DNA of 15,620 nt from Pseudoneurospora amorphoporcata (taxonomy: Eukaryota > Ascomycota > Sordariomycetes > Sordariales > Sordariaceae): positions 1 to 15,620 of the forward strand of contig MU859446.1 of the NCBI GenBank assembly GCA_033297205.1, written 5' to 3'. A model generated the notes under the pieces. It was not told the origin of the DNA, did no database searches, and saw only the letters and a list, made by a program, of their open reading frames with translations. This document shows, one piece after another, positions 1 through 9,256 of this stretch; positions within the stretch are counted from its first letter, which is position 1; each line of letters opens with the position of its first letter. The translations under genes and the position numbers were made by a program.

Positions 1-149
1 TATTACCTCCTTTCTCTTTTATCGTCGTTGGCCGCCCATCGACCAAGTTTCAATCTAGTATATTACTGGCCCCAATATGTGCAGAGAAATTCCGATTGGG
101 GTGGGATGGTTAGGCATAGTGACGAGGAGGTGGTTTAATGCAAGGGTAG

Positions 150-551
150 AGTGCTAGGAAGGCGGCTGAGCCCACTCCAGTTGCGATTAGTAATTATAAG
201 AGAAGGTTCAATGTGATAGCTACGCCGGCGAGGCCGGTCCAGTTTAGTCAATACGTGCAATCCGTGTTGGTCCCGGAGTTGGCAGTGCGGCTGATTATGG
301 AGAATATGAACCAGGAAGGGACAGAGAAAGTGACAGAGGAACAGGCAAGGACTATCATAAAGGACAGTATATGGGTGGGAGAGCTCCTGAACGAAGAAGA
401 TGCAGACCACGCCTTGTATGAGGACGAAGAAGACGAGGAAAGTCACAATGATGAGAGGGGGCTCAGTGATGAAGATGAGGCTCATCTCAGGTACGAGTAT
501 GAGAGCAAGTTGAAACACGACGATGAGGATAAGCTCAAGTACGAGGACTAG
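150..551 (+). CDS. 3' part of an RTC4-like protein gene (acidic C-terminus)
   Basis: The frame is open from 150 (after a TAG at 147-149) to the TAG at 549-551. The reading around VLVPELAVRLI (about 258-290), followed by a helical stretch ending GELLNEED, resembles the C-terminal domain of fungal RTC4-like proteins as I remember them. The last 45 or so residues are strongly acidic (runs of E and D with a few K and Y). There is no ATG before the conserved block: the nearest start-like codon is a GTG at 213, so this is probably a last exon. An AG acceptor such as the one at 156-157 could open it. The 5' part is outside the window or lost. RTC4-like proteins are tied to telomere capping only by the yeast name, and no function can be read from this piece. 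It could also be a relic. The coding call is fair; the family name is tentative. Confidence 0.45.
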   Translation, partial: SARKAAEPTPVAISNYKRRFNVIATPARPVQFSQYVQSVLVPELAVRLIMENMNQEGTEKVTEEQARTIIKDSIWVGELLNEEDADHALYEDEEDEESHNDERGLSDEDEAHLRYEYESKLKHDDEDKLKYED

Positions 552-945
552 GGCAGTGCAAAGTGAGCAACCGAATTGCCAGCTTCGGTTACTTGTACCC
601 TTTTACTAGGACACAGACTGGCTAGCATAGTGATCTGCCACCGCCGTGACAGTAGTGGGGAATAAAAGTGGTTGGTCTTTTACTCTTGCGAATTTCTGAG
701 GGTCGATTGAATGTTGTGCGCATTGAGCCCTCCGCACCTGCCAGAACAGAACATACAAGAAGGTTCTGTCGCCTTTGATTATTGCGAATACATTCTTTGT
801 GATATTGCCGTTGGGGTCCCACCAGCGTTACGATTGAAATATACGACGACTAGGGAGAGTAAATAATAAAGATTGGGGAGTAAACTAAGATCAGTTCTTG
901 TAGAAGGAAAGATTGTGAAAGACTGGCTCGAGGTGGAGTTGTCCT
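552..945. other. Intergenic stretch, no gene seen
   Basis: This lies between the stop of the RTC4-like frame and the stop of the HET/ankyrin frame, so the two genes converge here. All open frames are short and lack recognisable motifs. The only structure I see is the small hairpin at 569-590. Both 3' untranslated regions probably fall here. Confidence 0.6.
569..590. repeat. Short hairpin 18 bp after the RTC4-like stop
   Basis: A perfect 7-bp inverted repeat (aaccgaa / ttcggtt) with an 8-nt loop lies just after the stop codon. It may fold in the 3' UTR. It is short enough to be chance. Confidence 0.3.
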
Positions 946-950
946 CTAAG

Positions 951-1836
951 CTTGCTTCTTAGGATGCAACCTGAGTAGCTCAACAACAACCGCCTTATGC
1001 CCTTCCTCTTCCGCTATGTCCAGCGCTGTCTTTCCATCCTTATCCTTAGCATCTACGTTAATCTTGCCATTTTCGAGAAGCACCTTAACAACCGCCTCAT
1101 TCCCATATCCTGCCGCTATATGTAGCGCTGTCTCTCTATCCCTATTCTTAATATCTACGTTAGCCTTGTTATCGAGAAGCAGCTTAACAACCCCCTTATA
1201 CCTAAACGCTGCCGCTATATGTAGTGCTGTCATTCCATGTATATCCCTAGTATCCACGTCGACCTTGCCAGTATCGAGAAGCACCTTAACAACCGCCTCA
1301 TGCCCATATCTCGCCGCCATATGTAGCGCTTTCTCTCCATACCCATCCCCAACATTTACGTCAACCTTGCTATTTTCGAGAAGCAACTTAACAACCTTCT
1401 CATACCCATTTTTCACCGCCATATGTAGCGCTCTCTGTTTATCCCTACGATCCTTAGCATCTGCGTCAACCCTGCCAGTATCGAGAAGCACCTTAATAAC
1501 CGCCTCATACCCATTTTCCACCGCCATATGTAGCGCTCTCAGTTTAACCCAGTCGTCAACTATGTCGAGTTCGAGAAGTAGCTGAACGACTACCTCTTGC
1601 CCAATTATTGCCGCTCTATACAGCGCCTCCCTTAGTCCATGCTCATGGTTCCAATCCACATCGACCTTGCCAGTATCGAGAAGCATTTTGGCGACCGCTT
1701 TATAGTCGTTTTGCGCCGCAAGCCACCGCGCCGTCTGTAGCTCGTCAACATGCAAGTCGACCTTGCCGGTGTCGAGAAGCAGCTTAACGACCGTCTCATG
1801 CCCGTTTTCTGCCGCCAAGCATAGCAGCGTCCATTG
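951..1836 (-). repeat. Nine tandem ankyrin repeats, about 33-35 codons each
   Basis: The C-terminal third of the HET protein repeats the pattern ALH-A---G---VVK-LLD-G--VD. The units start near QWTLLCLAA, TARWLAA, ALYRAA, ALHMAVENG, ALHMAVKNG, ALHMAARYG, ALHIAAAF, ALHIAAGYG and ALDIAEEEG. The DNA repeats too: ccgccatatgtagcgct or a close variant recurs about every 100 bp between 1110 and 1535 on the plus strand. Repeats this similar at DNA level suggest recent duplication or homogenisation, which is common in HET/NLR-type genes and may change binding specificity. The third unit is weakest, with an irregular loop. Confidence 0.9.
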
Positions 1837-2931
1837 GCCCTTGTCCTCGATAAGTTGATTTACCATTGTTTCTAGTTCCTTTGCATCTCCCTTTTCTGAA
1901 CCCCTGGGACCTGGGCAAGTCTTTTCTAGGTTGCCCATGCTTCTCAATGCCCTCTCAAGAACCGCCGTTTCTTCCCGAAGATTCTTCACTGCAATTCCAT
2001 ACTGTTCCACCTCTTGTAATATCAATCTGACATTCCGTATCCTAGTTGCCATATCTAGACAACCTTCCAACTCTGTCTTTGAATGCTCTGGAATGCTTGC
2101 AAAGTAGTCGTGGTTGTTGTCTGGATCTATATCCCAATTCCAGATGAGTAGAAAATTGTGTGGAAAGACTGCTATCGATTGTTTGATGTCTCCGGTCGTA
2201 GCTTGTGAATCGCCTGATGGGGAAACTGCAATCATTATAACCACCCAGTGATCGTTAGATGGCCTGAGGATCGTGGGTCTTGATGCTCCTTGAAGAAGAC
2301 AGACGACATCTCCTTTTTGGACGGATTTTACTGTGGTCGGGAGAGTCAAGGAAGAACCCCATGCTTCCTCCACGCAAATATAGCTGGGATCATTCCTCCA
2401 AGTAATGGCCACATCTTGTCTGTCGTCCCAAGTAGCATTTCTCTGAACCGAGGACACTTCGCCAAGAATGCAGCCCTTGCCCCCAATGACGGCAATCTCC
2501 TTATCGTCCGAAAGGCCTACACAGACCAATTCAGATAGGAAGAAGTAGATGAGTTTGTTGAAGAGTTGTTTCCACGGAATCTTGTAGTCGGCGAATAATC
2601 CTGCTGCGGTTGGATTATCAGAGCTTATACCGAGCAAGGCATATACTTTATCGCGACGATCCGTAGCTTCGCGGGTGTGGTACATCTCTATGAGTTCACC
2701 CAGAGGGCGTATATTAAGAGAGAAGTTGTGTGATTGACTGGTCGCGTATTTGGGCCGGAAGATTGCGCCCCTTATGAGGTAGATTATTGAAAGGATTCGA
2801 GCCCGTAGGTCTGCGGGTAGTTCATTGGATAGGTTTAATGCCTTTAGGCCTGAACAGAATACAAATCCGTCAATCTCAGCAGAACTACACTTGATTAGGA
2901 TATGGCGAGCCGCGGCAACTTCCTGAAGTAC

Positions 2932-2986
2932 CTGCGTCAATCTGTCAGCTTCTTTAGCCATAATACTTTGACATTGGTTCTCTTAC
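2932..2986 (-). other. Intron of the HET/ankyrin gene (55 bp)
   Basis: On the minus strand the sequence opens with gtaaga and closes with gacgcag, with a gctgac branch-point-like site shortly before the acceptor. Splicing joins tgg to gtacttcag in phase 0. This restores the invariant HET tail R-I-W-V-L-Q-E-V-A-A, which neither unspliced frame gives. Length and signals are normal for filamentous ascomycetes. Confidence 0.85.
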
Positions 2987-3598
2987 CCAAATGCGCTGAA
3001 ACCACGGTCGTTGAAGCAGTGTAAGGATTCCCGCTTTATTGTCTAATTCTTTTGTAGACAGCTCGGCTGCGATGCGTATTTCTTCGAGCGCTTGGTCGCT
3101 ACCGGCTGCCTCCTCTCCAAGCCAAACAATTACGCGACTTGCTTTAGCGTAGATTTTCGCCATAGATTGAACTTGGTGTCCTTTTTCTTCTTCGTCTTAT
3201 TGGTTAATACAAATAGCATCTATCTATATAGTCCGTTGAATGGAGTGATCTCGAAGATGTAACAGCGCTGCGTAAAGGTTTTTCCCGACGGCCAAATTGT
3301 ACCCGTTTATGAAGATGGAACAAGGCTTGTCCTTAGAGCCCCATACGTAGGATAAGGCTTCGTACGGACGAGTGCCTTTTGAGTCCAATGCGGTGGGGAA
3401 GAGCTCATAGTGTATTGCGGCGTTCTCGTTTTCGGGCGGTAATAGTCGAAGTAAGCGAATGTGGCTACGTGATATGGGAAAGTTGTAATATGGATTCTTT
3501 ATAGGTGTTGGCGTCATTCTGAAACGTTGTAGGGGGAAAAGAAGTGAGCCTACTTCCACTTGTATTGTATTATCTATGCCGGCGGACGTCTCGGCGGA

Positions 3599-3720
3599 AC
3601 CAGTCGCTTTAGTGGCTGGGGGCTATGGGGTGGACGTCTCTACGCTGGTAAAACCGGTAGCCGGAGCGAGTGGGAGCTGTGAGTCGGATATTTCTACGTC
3701 GGTGGAACCGGTAGCCGGAG
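3599..3720. repeat. 54-bp minisatellite in the N-terminal part of the HET gene
   Basis: The block accggtagccggag occurs at 3653-3666 and 3707-3720, exactly 54 bp apart. A more diverged unit with the matching acc at 3599-3601 lies one period earlier. The period is 18 codons, so the repeat keeps the frame of the minus-strand protein (core A-P-A-T-G). One unit has CAG (Gln) where the next has TAG (stop, 3623-3625), which shows directly how that stop arose. Confidence 0.8.
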
Positions 3721-4273
3721 CGGCCGGGAAGGGGAGGGAATCCGGGAGGGAAAAGGAGGACGTAGAGGCAGTGGCGGAGATGTGCTGTATAGACGTCGGC
3801 AACTCGAGTAGAGGGGTAGGGCGAGACTGCTCTTGGCCTATAGAACCTTCCCTATCCTCCGTATTTCCGTGTTGCTTCCGTTTGAGAGGGCTCTGGACCG
3901 ACGAGCGCAGTCGCGGACGCATTGTAGCTTTGAGGAAGGAACGTCTTGACTGCGGTGATGATGCGATGGTTGATGATTAATGAATCGAGTAATAGGGAAA
4001 AGAAATTAGAATACTTTGTTTTTTCGAGGTTACGAGGGAGTATAGGGCTCCGTATTGTTACTTTGTTAGGCGCGAGATGGGTGGCTGGCGGCTTCCTCCC
4101 AATTGCACGTTAGGGGTAATTACCTAAACGACATATCTTTTTTAAGGCTGGGCATTTATAGACCCGGAAGGTCTAGGGCGCTAAATCAATTGCTTGGGTT
4201 GGGCGAGGGTCGTGGCTTCCGTTATGGGTCTGCCCTACTACGTAATTAAAAGACCCGGTTTATGTTAATCGCC

Positions 4274-4322
4274 TGATTAGTAGTTGGGTCGGTAACGATT
4301 AGCGAATCTTAGGTATTGTATG
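4274..4322 (+). pseudogene. Mutated 3' fragment of a 5S rRNA gene
   Basis: These 49 bases align without gaps to the 3' part of the 5S gene at 9688-9806. All seven differences are C-to-T or G-to-A transitions relative to that copy. The match continues a little 5' through aatcgc-tga, a stretch found in the 9688 copy but not in the 15015 copy. This relic therefore comes from the same 5S variant. The 5' half of 5S is not recognisable upstream. A T-rich stretch follows, as with true 5S genes. Confidence 0.7.
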
Positions 4323-4444
4323 CGTTTTTTGTTTCTTGCTTTTTTATTGATGCCTTTGATTGGTTTGCTGTCTTTTTAGCCGCTTATTACTTTTTGCATT
4401 AAATCAATTGGGCGGTTCCTAATTGTGTTGCTGATATTAATGGT

Positions 4445-4480
4445 GATAGCGCTAGCTTCGGATTTGAAGCTATCGCTATG
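4445..4480. repeat. Hairpin, 15-bp arms and 6-nt loop
   Basis: The arms gatagcgctagcttc (4445-4459) and gaagctatcgctatg (4466-4480) pair at 13 of 15 positions around the loop ggattt. It lies in the AT-rich, gene-free stretch. It could be the centre of a degraded foldback or MITE-like element, but I see no target duplication around it. Confidence 0.6.
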
Positions 4481-5417
4481 TTTTGGCATTGCTTGGCGCT
4501 CTTAGTGTAGGGGTGGACATAATCCAAACCTACAAAGCAAGGTCACCCCGTCGGCCGCGAAAGCTTATATTAACCGCGCTATATTTCGCTTTTCGCCGTT
4601 TTATTCGGGTAAGGTAGTTGAAGAAGTACGTATGGCAGAGTTATCGTGATGTATTGGGAGTGAGGAAAATATGGGGATATTTGGAATAATGATGACGATG
4701 ATAAAAGATAGAATGGGTTAGGCAGGTTGTTAGACACTGGGTTCCTGCTGAAGTATAACTATTTGCGTAGAGTGAACCGATTCTAAAAGGGAGTGTGAAG
4801 GTCCTTGAGTGGCATATCGTGAATTTGGGAGATCATGCAAATAAAGCTACAAATAGAAGTCCAGTGTCTTGGAGGCTTAATTCTAGTAGGCCATGCGTAT
4901 GCGTCTGTTAGTGTGGGCGGGGTCTTGTATGGGGTTCGCCCGCGAAAGGGAATAACGCCCTAATACTACAACTTCGGCTAGTAGCGGCGGCGCGTTTTAG
5001 AAGAATGCTCTGCCGACCCCAACCAAGCGGCTACCTATCTACTTGCCTACTTTACCTTTACATTGTAGCCTACTGGCCTCATCACCATTATATTCCGTTA
5101 TTACCTGGGACAAAACCTACACTGGTCTTGCCTATTCACAGGCACTCCCTTCCAGGTATTCAGGCCGCCCTACACTAGTCTAGTTTCCGTTTCTCCTCTT
5201 CCGTTAGACAAGTTAAGACAACTCCAATCAAGCCCTTTTCGTTGTCGCCTTTTCCAATTCCAGCCTCCAACAACTATTCACCTTCTCGAATCAACAACCG
5301 AGTCCGCGGCCTGTATTGCCAACAATTCTCATGATCTCATTATTGGCTCACCTTCTTTAACGGCAAGCCACGAACTTGAAGATTCCGGCAGCCCACACCC
5401 GGCCTCCGCACACGACC

Positions 5418-6199
5418 ATGACAGCTTTCCACCTTTTTCCCCGTCTCCTATGGGAGCTCCGGGCTCGGATATGGGAGCTAACTGTCGAACTTTGCGAGGT
5501 TGAGGTTGATATCGAATATAAAGATAGGATCACCAGAGATATGGCCGAAAAATACAAGTCCACTTTGGCGCTAGCGGCTTACCCCACCTTGCTTTCGGTC
5601 CTCCGTTTGCGCTCTTCCACCGTAGTGCCTGCACCTCTGCAAGCCTGTTGAGAAGCGTGGATTCACCTTACGGAAGATGTGGGCGGTGGTGGCTTGGGGC
5701 CGTACTATAGCAAGACCTTCCACCAACTGCCAGCTGCATTGCTGTACGAGAAATTCAAGGTGCCGCTGCCACCGGGACTTCGGCTGGAGCTCGGCCTCGG
5801 CCTGGAGCCGCGCTACGTCTGGGTGAATTTCGAGATGGACATGATCTCCATCGGCCAGAGTATATTCGTCTACTTTGCGCCGTATTACTAGATATCAAGC
5901 GGCTCAAATTTGCGTGCGAACGCAGCGATTGGTTTGTCCGCTTTGAATCCAGGGATTTGCGAAACTTTACCAACGTCCGAGAGGTCCACGTGGTCTGTCT
6001 GGACGGTTAAGATGATGGCTGGCATGAAGTAGCGGAGGCGTGCGGTTTCCCTTCCAGCTGTACTATGGAAAACGTCTTGCTGATCGATGGGAAGACTGGC
6101 TAGACTGGCAAGACGGTATCTTAGAGGCTCAGACGTCTTCAGGTTCATGTTCCTTCCCTTCGGCGCCCTACGGGCAACCCGAACTCCTGTATTGTGCTG
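5418..6199 (+). pseudogene. 2EXR-domain protein, degenerate
   Basis: The ATG at 5418 opens MTAFHLFPRL-WELRARIWELTVE, the signature start of 2EXR proteins, a large Pezizomycotina family of unknown biochemical role. Further family motifs follow in order: VPAPLQAC, YVWVNFEMDMISIG, IKRLKF, LRNFTNVREVHVVC and ENVLLIDG. The frame is broken by TGA 5649-5651 (after QAC, where the family has Arg, so CGA to TGA); by a one-base loss or two-base gain near 5889, which moves the reading to the frame starting 5891; and by TAA 6008-6010, TAG 6101-6103 and TAG 6122-6124. The usual P of LPWELR is a Leu (cta), also a C-to-T change. The family motifs run out by about 6150, and the transposon begins at 6202. It is clearly a former gene. 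The 3' end is unclear because insertion and decay overlap there. Confidence 0.8.
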
Positions 6200-6201
6200 T
6201 A

Positions 6202-6308
6202 CTCGTCGGTTAGGTTGATGTGGGCCTCGCTTACATAACAAGCCAACCGCCTCTCCTCGTCCCTCTGAGAGTCGGTCTTTTTACCTGTAACGCGCAACCT
6301 CTGTAACG
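6202..6308 (+). repeat. Left terminal inverted repeat of the Fot1-like element
   Basis: This pairs with 9257-9352. The outer 13 bp match perfectly. The next part is gapped, with the left arm 11 bases longer. The inner 68 bp (from agccaacc) match at about 64 positions, and the last 50 bp (6259-6308) are identical. The outer edge abuts TA at 6200-6201. Confidence 0.85.
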
Positions 6309-6418
6309 CTGTAAAACCTTCGCACAACGACAACAACACTAATTTTTACTGCACAACACTGTGAATAGCATCAATCTGCTCGTCTCGTTGAGCTCTATCT
6401 TTTGCATATCTTTTCAAT

Positions 6419-9082
6419 ATGCCTGTGTTTGATTCTGAGGTTGCATCGCGGGCAGAGAAAGCTGCCCGCCACTTTCTTGCAGGCCAGACTGCCACAGTTA
6501 CCCGGGCCACCACCACACGCTCGAAGGCCAACACCAAGGCCAGAAATAAGGGGAAGATCACGTATAAGAGTGCTGGGGAACGGTTTGACGTTAGTGAAGC
6601 CATCGTTAAGAAATATGTGATGCTCATTAGGGATGGGAAGCCGTTGCCGACTGGTGTAAATGCCCATCGACCGCCAGCACTAACTGCAGATGAGGACAAG
6701 GCACTCAACATCATGGTCCAGATCGCTGACCGCGGGCTCTTTCCTCTAAATAACTCCTCCCTCGTTAAGCTGGCTAATCAACTGCGGGCTCAACGGGTAT
6801 GTCCTCCTTCTACCAGCATCCACAGAGAGTGGCCCATGGAGTGGCGTAAACAACATCCAGAGTTTGAGTTCAAAGCAGCCAGCTTTAAGGATGTAAAGCG
6901 GATGAGTGCTGAAGCTCAACTAGACTCCCTTGAAGACTGGTTCAAAGAGGTGAAGGCTATATATGATGGCTTCAATATTAAGGAGGAGAACGTCTGGAAT
7001 ATGGATGAGAGCCCGTTTCAAGTAGGGGAGATGAAGGGAGTCATGAAGGTATGAAACAATGCCTCATATCCCCCTATGTTGATTTACTGTATCTCCCTAT
7101 ACTAACCAGCATATGGATAGGTGCTTTCTGTAAAGAACAGAGCCCGCACGAGGAGGGTTATCTTCAACCCCAGTAATAAAGAGAGTCTCACTGCCATTGA
7201 TGCCATATCTGCTGCAGCAAAGAGTATCCCCTCTTTCTTAATATTTAAGGCACAGATTATGGTACAGGGTAACGTGCAGGCCAGTCACGAGGTTGATCCA
7301 GATGTCGTTATTACGAATACTGCAACTGGATATAATAATGCCCATCGTGCACTGCAGTGGATAAGGCATTTCAACAAGCACTCGTTTAGACTGTCTCCCT
7401 CCTTTGATGGCCACACTATCGACGAGTGGTTCAACCTATCACCAGACTGCCCGCCCCCCTTCGAGAGACTAGAGCCTTCTGAAGGCGACAGAGTAACCGC
7501 CAGCGTTACGACCATTACGAAACCGAGGGCATACAGGGTGTTGTTCATGGATGGGTTTGAAGCCCATGAGGATTTACACATCCTGCAGTACTGTGATGCC
7601 TTCGATATCATCCCTTTTACGCTACCCTCACACACTAGCCACATGTTCCAGCCGCTTGATGTAGGAGTTTATCAAGCAGTTAAGAAAGCTCACCAGAAGG
7701 CTCTAGCAGATGAAATCGCTAGTGGAGCCATCAATATCAACCGTACGGTCTTTCTGAATAATTGGAAGAAGGTTAAAGAGGCTGGATTTACACGCAGCAA
7801 TATCTATAAGGGATGGGAGAAAACAGGGCTCTGGCCACTCAGACCAGACGTACCTCTTAACCAGTTACGCGAGGCTGTGAAGGCACGGCAAGAGCCTCTC
7901 TTTCCTGAACGCCTTGAAGCCATTACGCCTCGCAAAGCGCTTCGTACCCTCGAATCTCCAGCCATCCAGAAAAGGCTTGATATAGCGAGCTCACCGCTTC
8001 GAGATAGCATCACTAGTGCTAAGGTTGCTCTACGGGTATCCATCAACTCCCAGAAGCTGTTGTTTGACTGGCAAGAGCTCCACAGGCGCCGTATGGAGGC
8101 AGAATCTCAGAAGCAGAACCCTCGTAAGCACGTGGCCATTGGTGATGGAGCGTACACGAAGGAGGTTCTTGATGCCAAAGTCGCTGCCAGACGGCTGGTT
8201 GATATAGAGGAGGGGTTGAAGGAAACTCAGCGTGCTAGTATGGCTTTTATTAAGAAGGTCGCCCTCGATGAGAACCCTGGTCTTAAGCAGTGGCCACCAC
8301 GTAAAGTCAAGGCTAAGAAGAAGGCTGAGCCTCAACTTGTTGATGAGGATATCCCTAACGACAACGGCCTCGTTGGTATCACCATGGACCACGCAGAGTA
8401 CGATATCGTATTCAAGATAAAAGAGGGATGGGACGAGGCTGTTACGGATGATGCCCGCCGCGAGTTTATGGGTAAACCAGCGCAGTTATGGGGCCCAGAC
8501 TACTCGTGTTATATACCAGAGATGAAGGTATGGAAGACTGCCCAGCCAGAGTGGGATCTAAATGCCTTCCTGGCCAGTATCGAGGATGAGGAGGATGCTC
8601 GCTTTGAGGCTACTGGCAAGACCACCCTCCCCATGATGTGTGAAGACTTCGTGCCTTTCAAAACGCATAGCAAGAAGCGTGCCAGAAAGGTTCGTAGGGG
8701 GAGCACATCGTCGATCGAGATTTATCTGGGTGATGAGGGTGTAGATATCCCCAGCGAGCTGCCCGTTATACACCCTCATCTAGTCGGCACACGTAACACA
8801 GCATTGGCTGGGCCATCACGGGCTGGGCCATCGTCTGGGCCGTCTGCCTCAACACCATACCCTCCCAGAAAGAGGTCTAAGAAAGGGAAGGAGAAGGCTA
8901 CAAACTCTGATGAGGGGGAGGGGGAGGGGGAGGCCACGGTAACTATCACGGTAGCGGGCAAGAAGCTAGAGGTGCCTGCAAGCCGTGCAAGGGTAACCGT
9001 TACAGTGCCAGACGATTCTTCTGATGATAGTGATGATGGGGAAGGGGGGGAGGAAGAGGAAGAGCTGGATATCGTGATGTGA
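6419..9082 (+). CDS. Fot1/pogo-like transposase, DD35D, 863 aa in two exons
   Basis: This should cut and paste the element at TA sites. Exon 1 is 6419-7048 (210 codons) and exon 2 is 7121-9082 (653 codons). Splicing out 7049-7120 joins the reading M-K to V-L-S-V-K in phase 0. A helix-turn-helix region lies at about residues 46-72 (TYKSAGERFDVSEAIVKKY) and a CENP-B-type DNA-binding region at about 84-155. The DDE_1 catalytic core has D196 in NMDES, D354 in FMDGFEAH and D390 in FQPLDVG. The last two are 35 residues apart, the DD35D spacing of the Fot1/pogo group. About 45 extra residues, with proline- and acid-rich patches, sit between the first and second Asp. After the core, some 470 residues follow: a basic segment, then Ser/Pro and Gly-Glu runs and a very acidic end. 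Typical Fot1 transposases are near 540 aa. No stop interrupts the 863 codons, so the protein is probably functional. Confidence 0.9.
7049..7120 (+). other. Intron in the transposase gene (72 bp)
   Basis: The donor is gtatga at 7049, the acceptor ggatag ends at 7120, and a ctaac branch-point sequence lies at 7102-7106. It carries a TGA right after the donor and a further stop, so unspliced RNA would end within the catalytic core, just after the first Asp. Splicing joins the two frames seamlessly. Confidence 0.85.
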
Positions 9083-9143
9083 GGTGTGGTGCACGGACCA
9101 CTTGCACCTCAAAACACCACAACGCATATTACGATATCTTTTC

Positions 9144-9149
9144 AATAAA
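9144..9149 (+). promoter_or_regulatory. Candidate poly(A) signal of the transposase gene
   Basis: A canonical aataaa hexamer lies 62 bases after the transposase stop and about 110 bases before the right inverted repeat, so the transcript would end inside the element. Confidence 0.5.
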
Positions 9150-9256
9150 AGTAAATACACTGCTAGATGCGGGTAATTGAGAGCTTCATTTTGCATATTT
9201 TACCATATTTACAGCTAATCTGGTGATGGAGTTACAGTTGTGTGTAGATATCTGAC

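Larger units (their letters stand above)
946..3922 (-). pseudogene. HET-domain / ankyrin-repeat protein, broken by three in-frame stops
   Basis: HET proteins act in fungal nonself recognition and trigger host cell death after incompatible fusion. Reading down from the ATG at 3920-3922, one frame runs to 2987 (312 codons). After a 55-bp intron, 661 more codons follow to the stop at 946. Order: a disordered Ser/Pro/Thr-rich N-terminus of about 100 codons with an 18-residue repeat; the HET domain (YEALSYVWG, then IDAICINQ, then AKIYAKASRVIVWLG, then W-V-L-Q-E-V-A across the splice); a middle region; and nine ankyrin repeats. Three stops break the first exon: TAG 3623-3625 (repeat register predicts Gln), TAG 3224-3226 (conserved Trp of the HET core) and TAA 3197-3199 (right after INQ). 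Each is one C-to-T type change at CpA away from a sense codon, as RIP makes. The downstream 661 codons are clean, so decay is recent or a shorter product survives. The start is uncertain: ATGs at 3559 and 3514 also precede the domain. Confidence 0.85.
3923..5417. other. AT-rich intergenic region with repeat relics, then a pyrimidine-rich leader
   Basis: From 3923 to about 5000 there is no credible open frame. The plus strand is rich in TA and T-runs, as expected of RIP-altered DNA. It holds a 5S rRNA fragment at 4274-4322 and a hairpin at 4445-4480. The 11-mer taaatcaattg occurs near 4182 and again near 4399. From about 5030 to 5417 the plus strand becomes C/T-rich and poor in G, the usual look of a fungal promoter and 5' leader, leading into the 2EXR start at 5418. 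The left part would also hold the HET gene promoter. Confidence 0.55.

Noticed and set aside
1016..1585. 189-codon plus-strand frame
   Set aside because: It is the antisense shadow of the ankyrin repeats; its Ser/Leu-rich repeats mirror them.
2954..2961. ATG at 2961 as the start of a separate 671-aa ankyrin protein
   Set aside because: The ATG lies inside the predicted intron, and the HET tail is rebuilt by splicing. It could matter only if intron-retained RNA is translated.
3576..3980. 134-codon plus-strand frame starting at an ATG
   Set aside because: It is antisense to the HET N-terminus. The minus frame is in register with the HET domain and has the Gln/stop repeat correspondence; the plus frame has no motif. 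A real plus-strand gene is not fully excluded.
7285..7644. 119-codon minus-strand frame and similar frames across 7285-8961
   Set aside because: These are shadows of the transposase coding strand without motifs.
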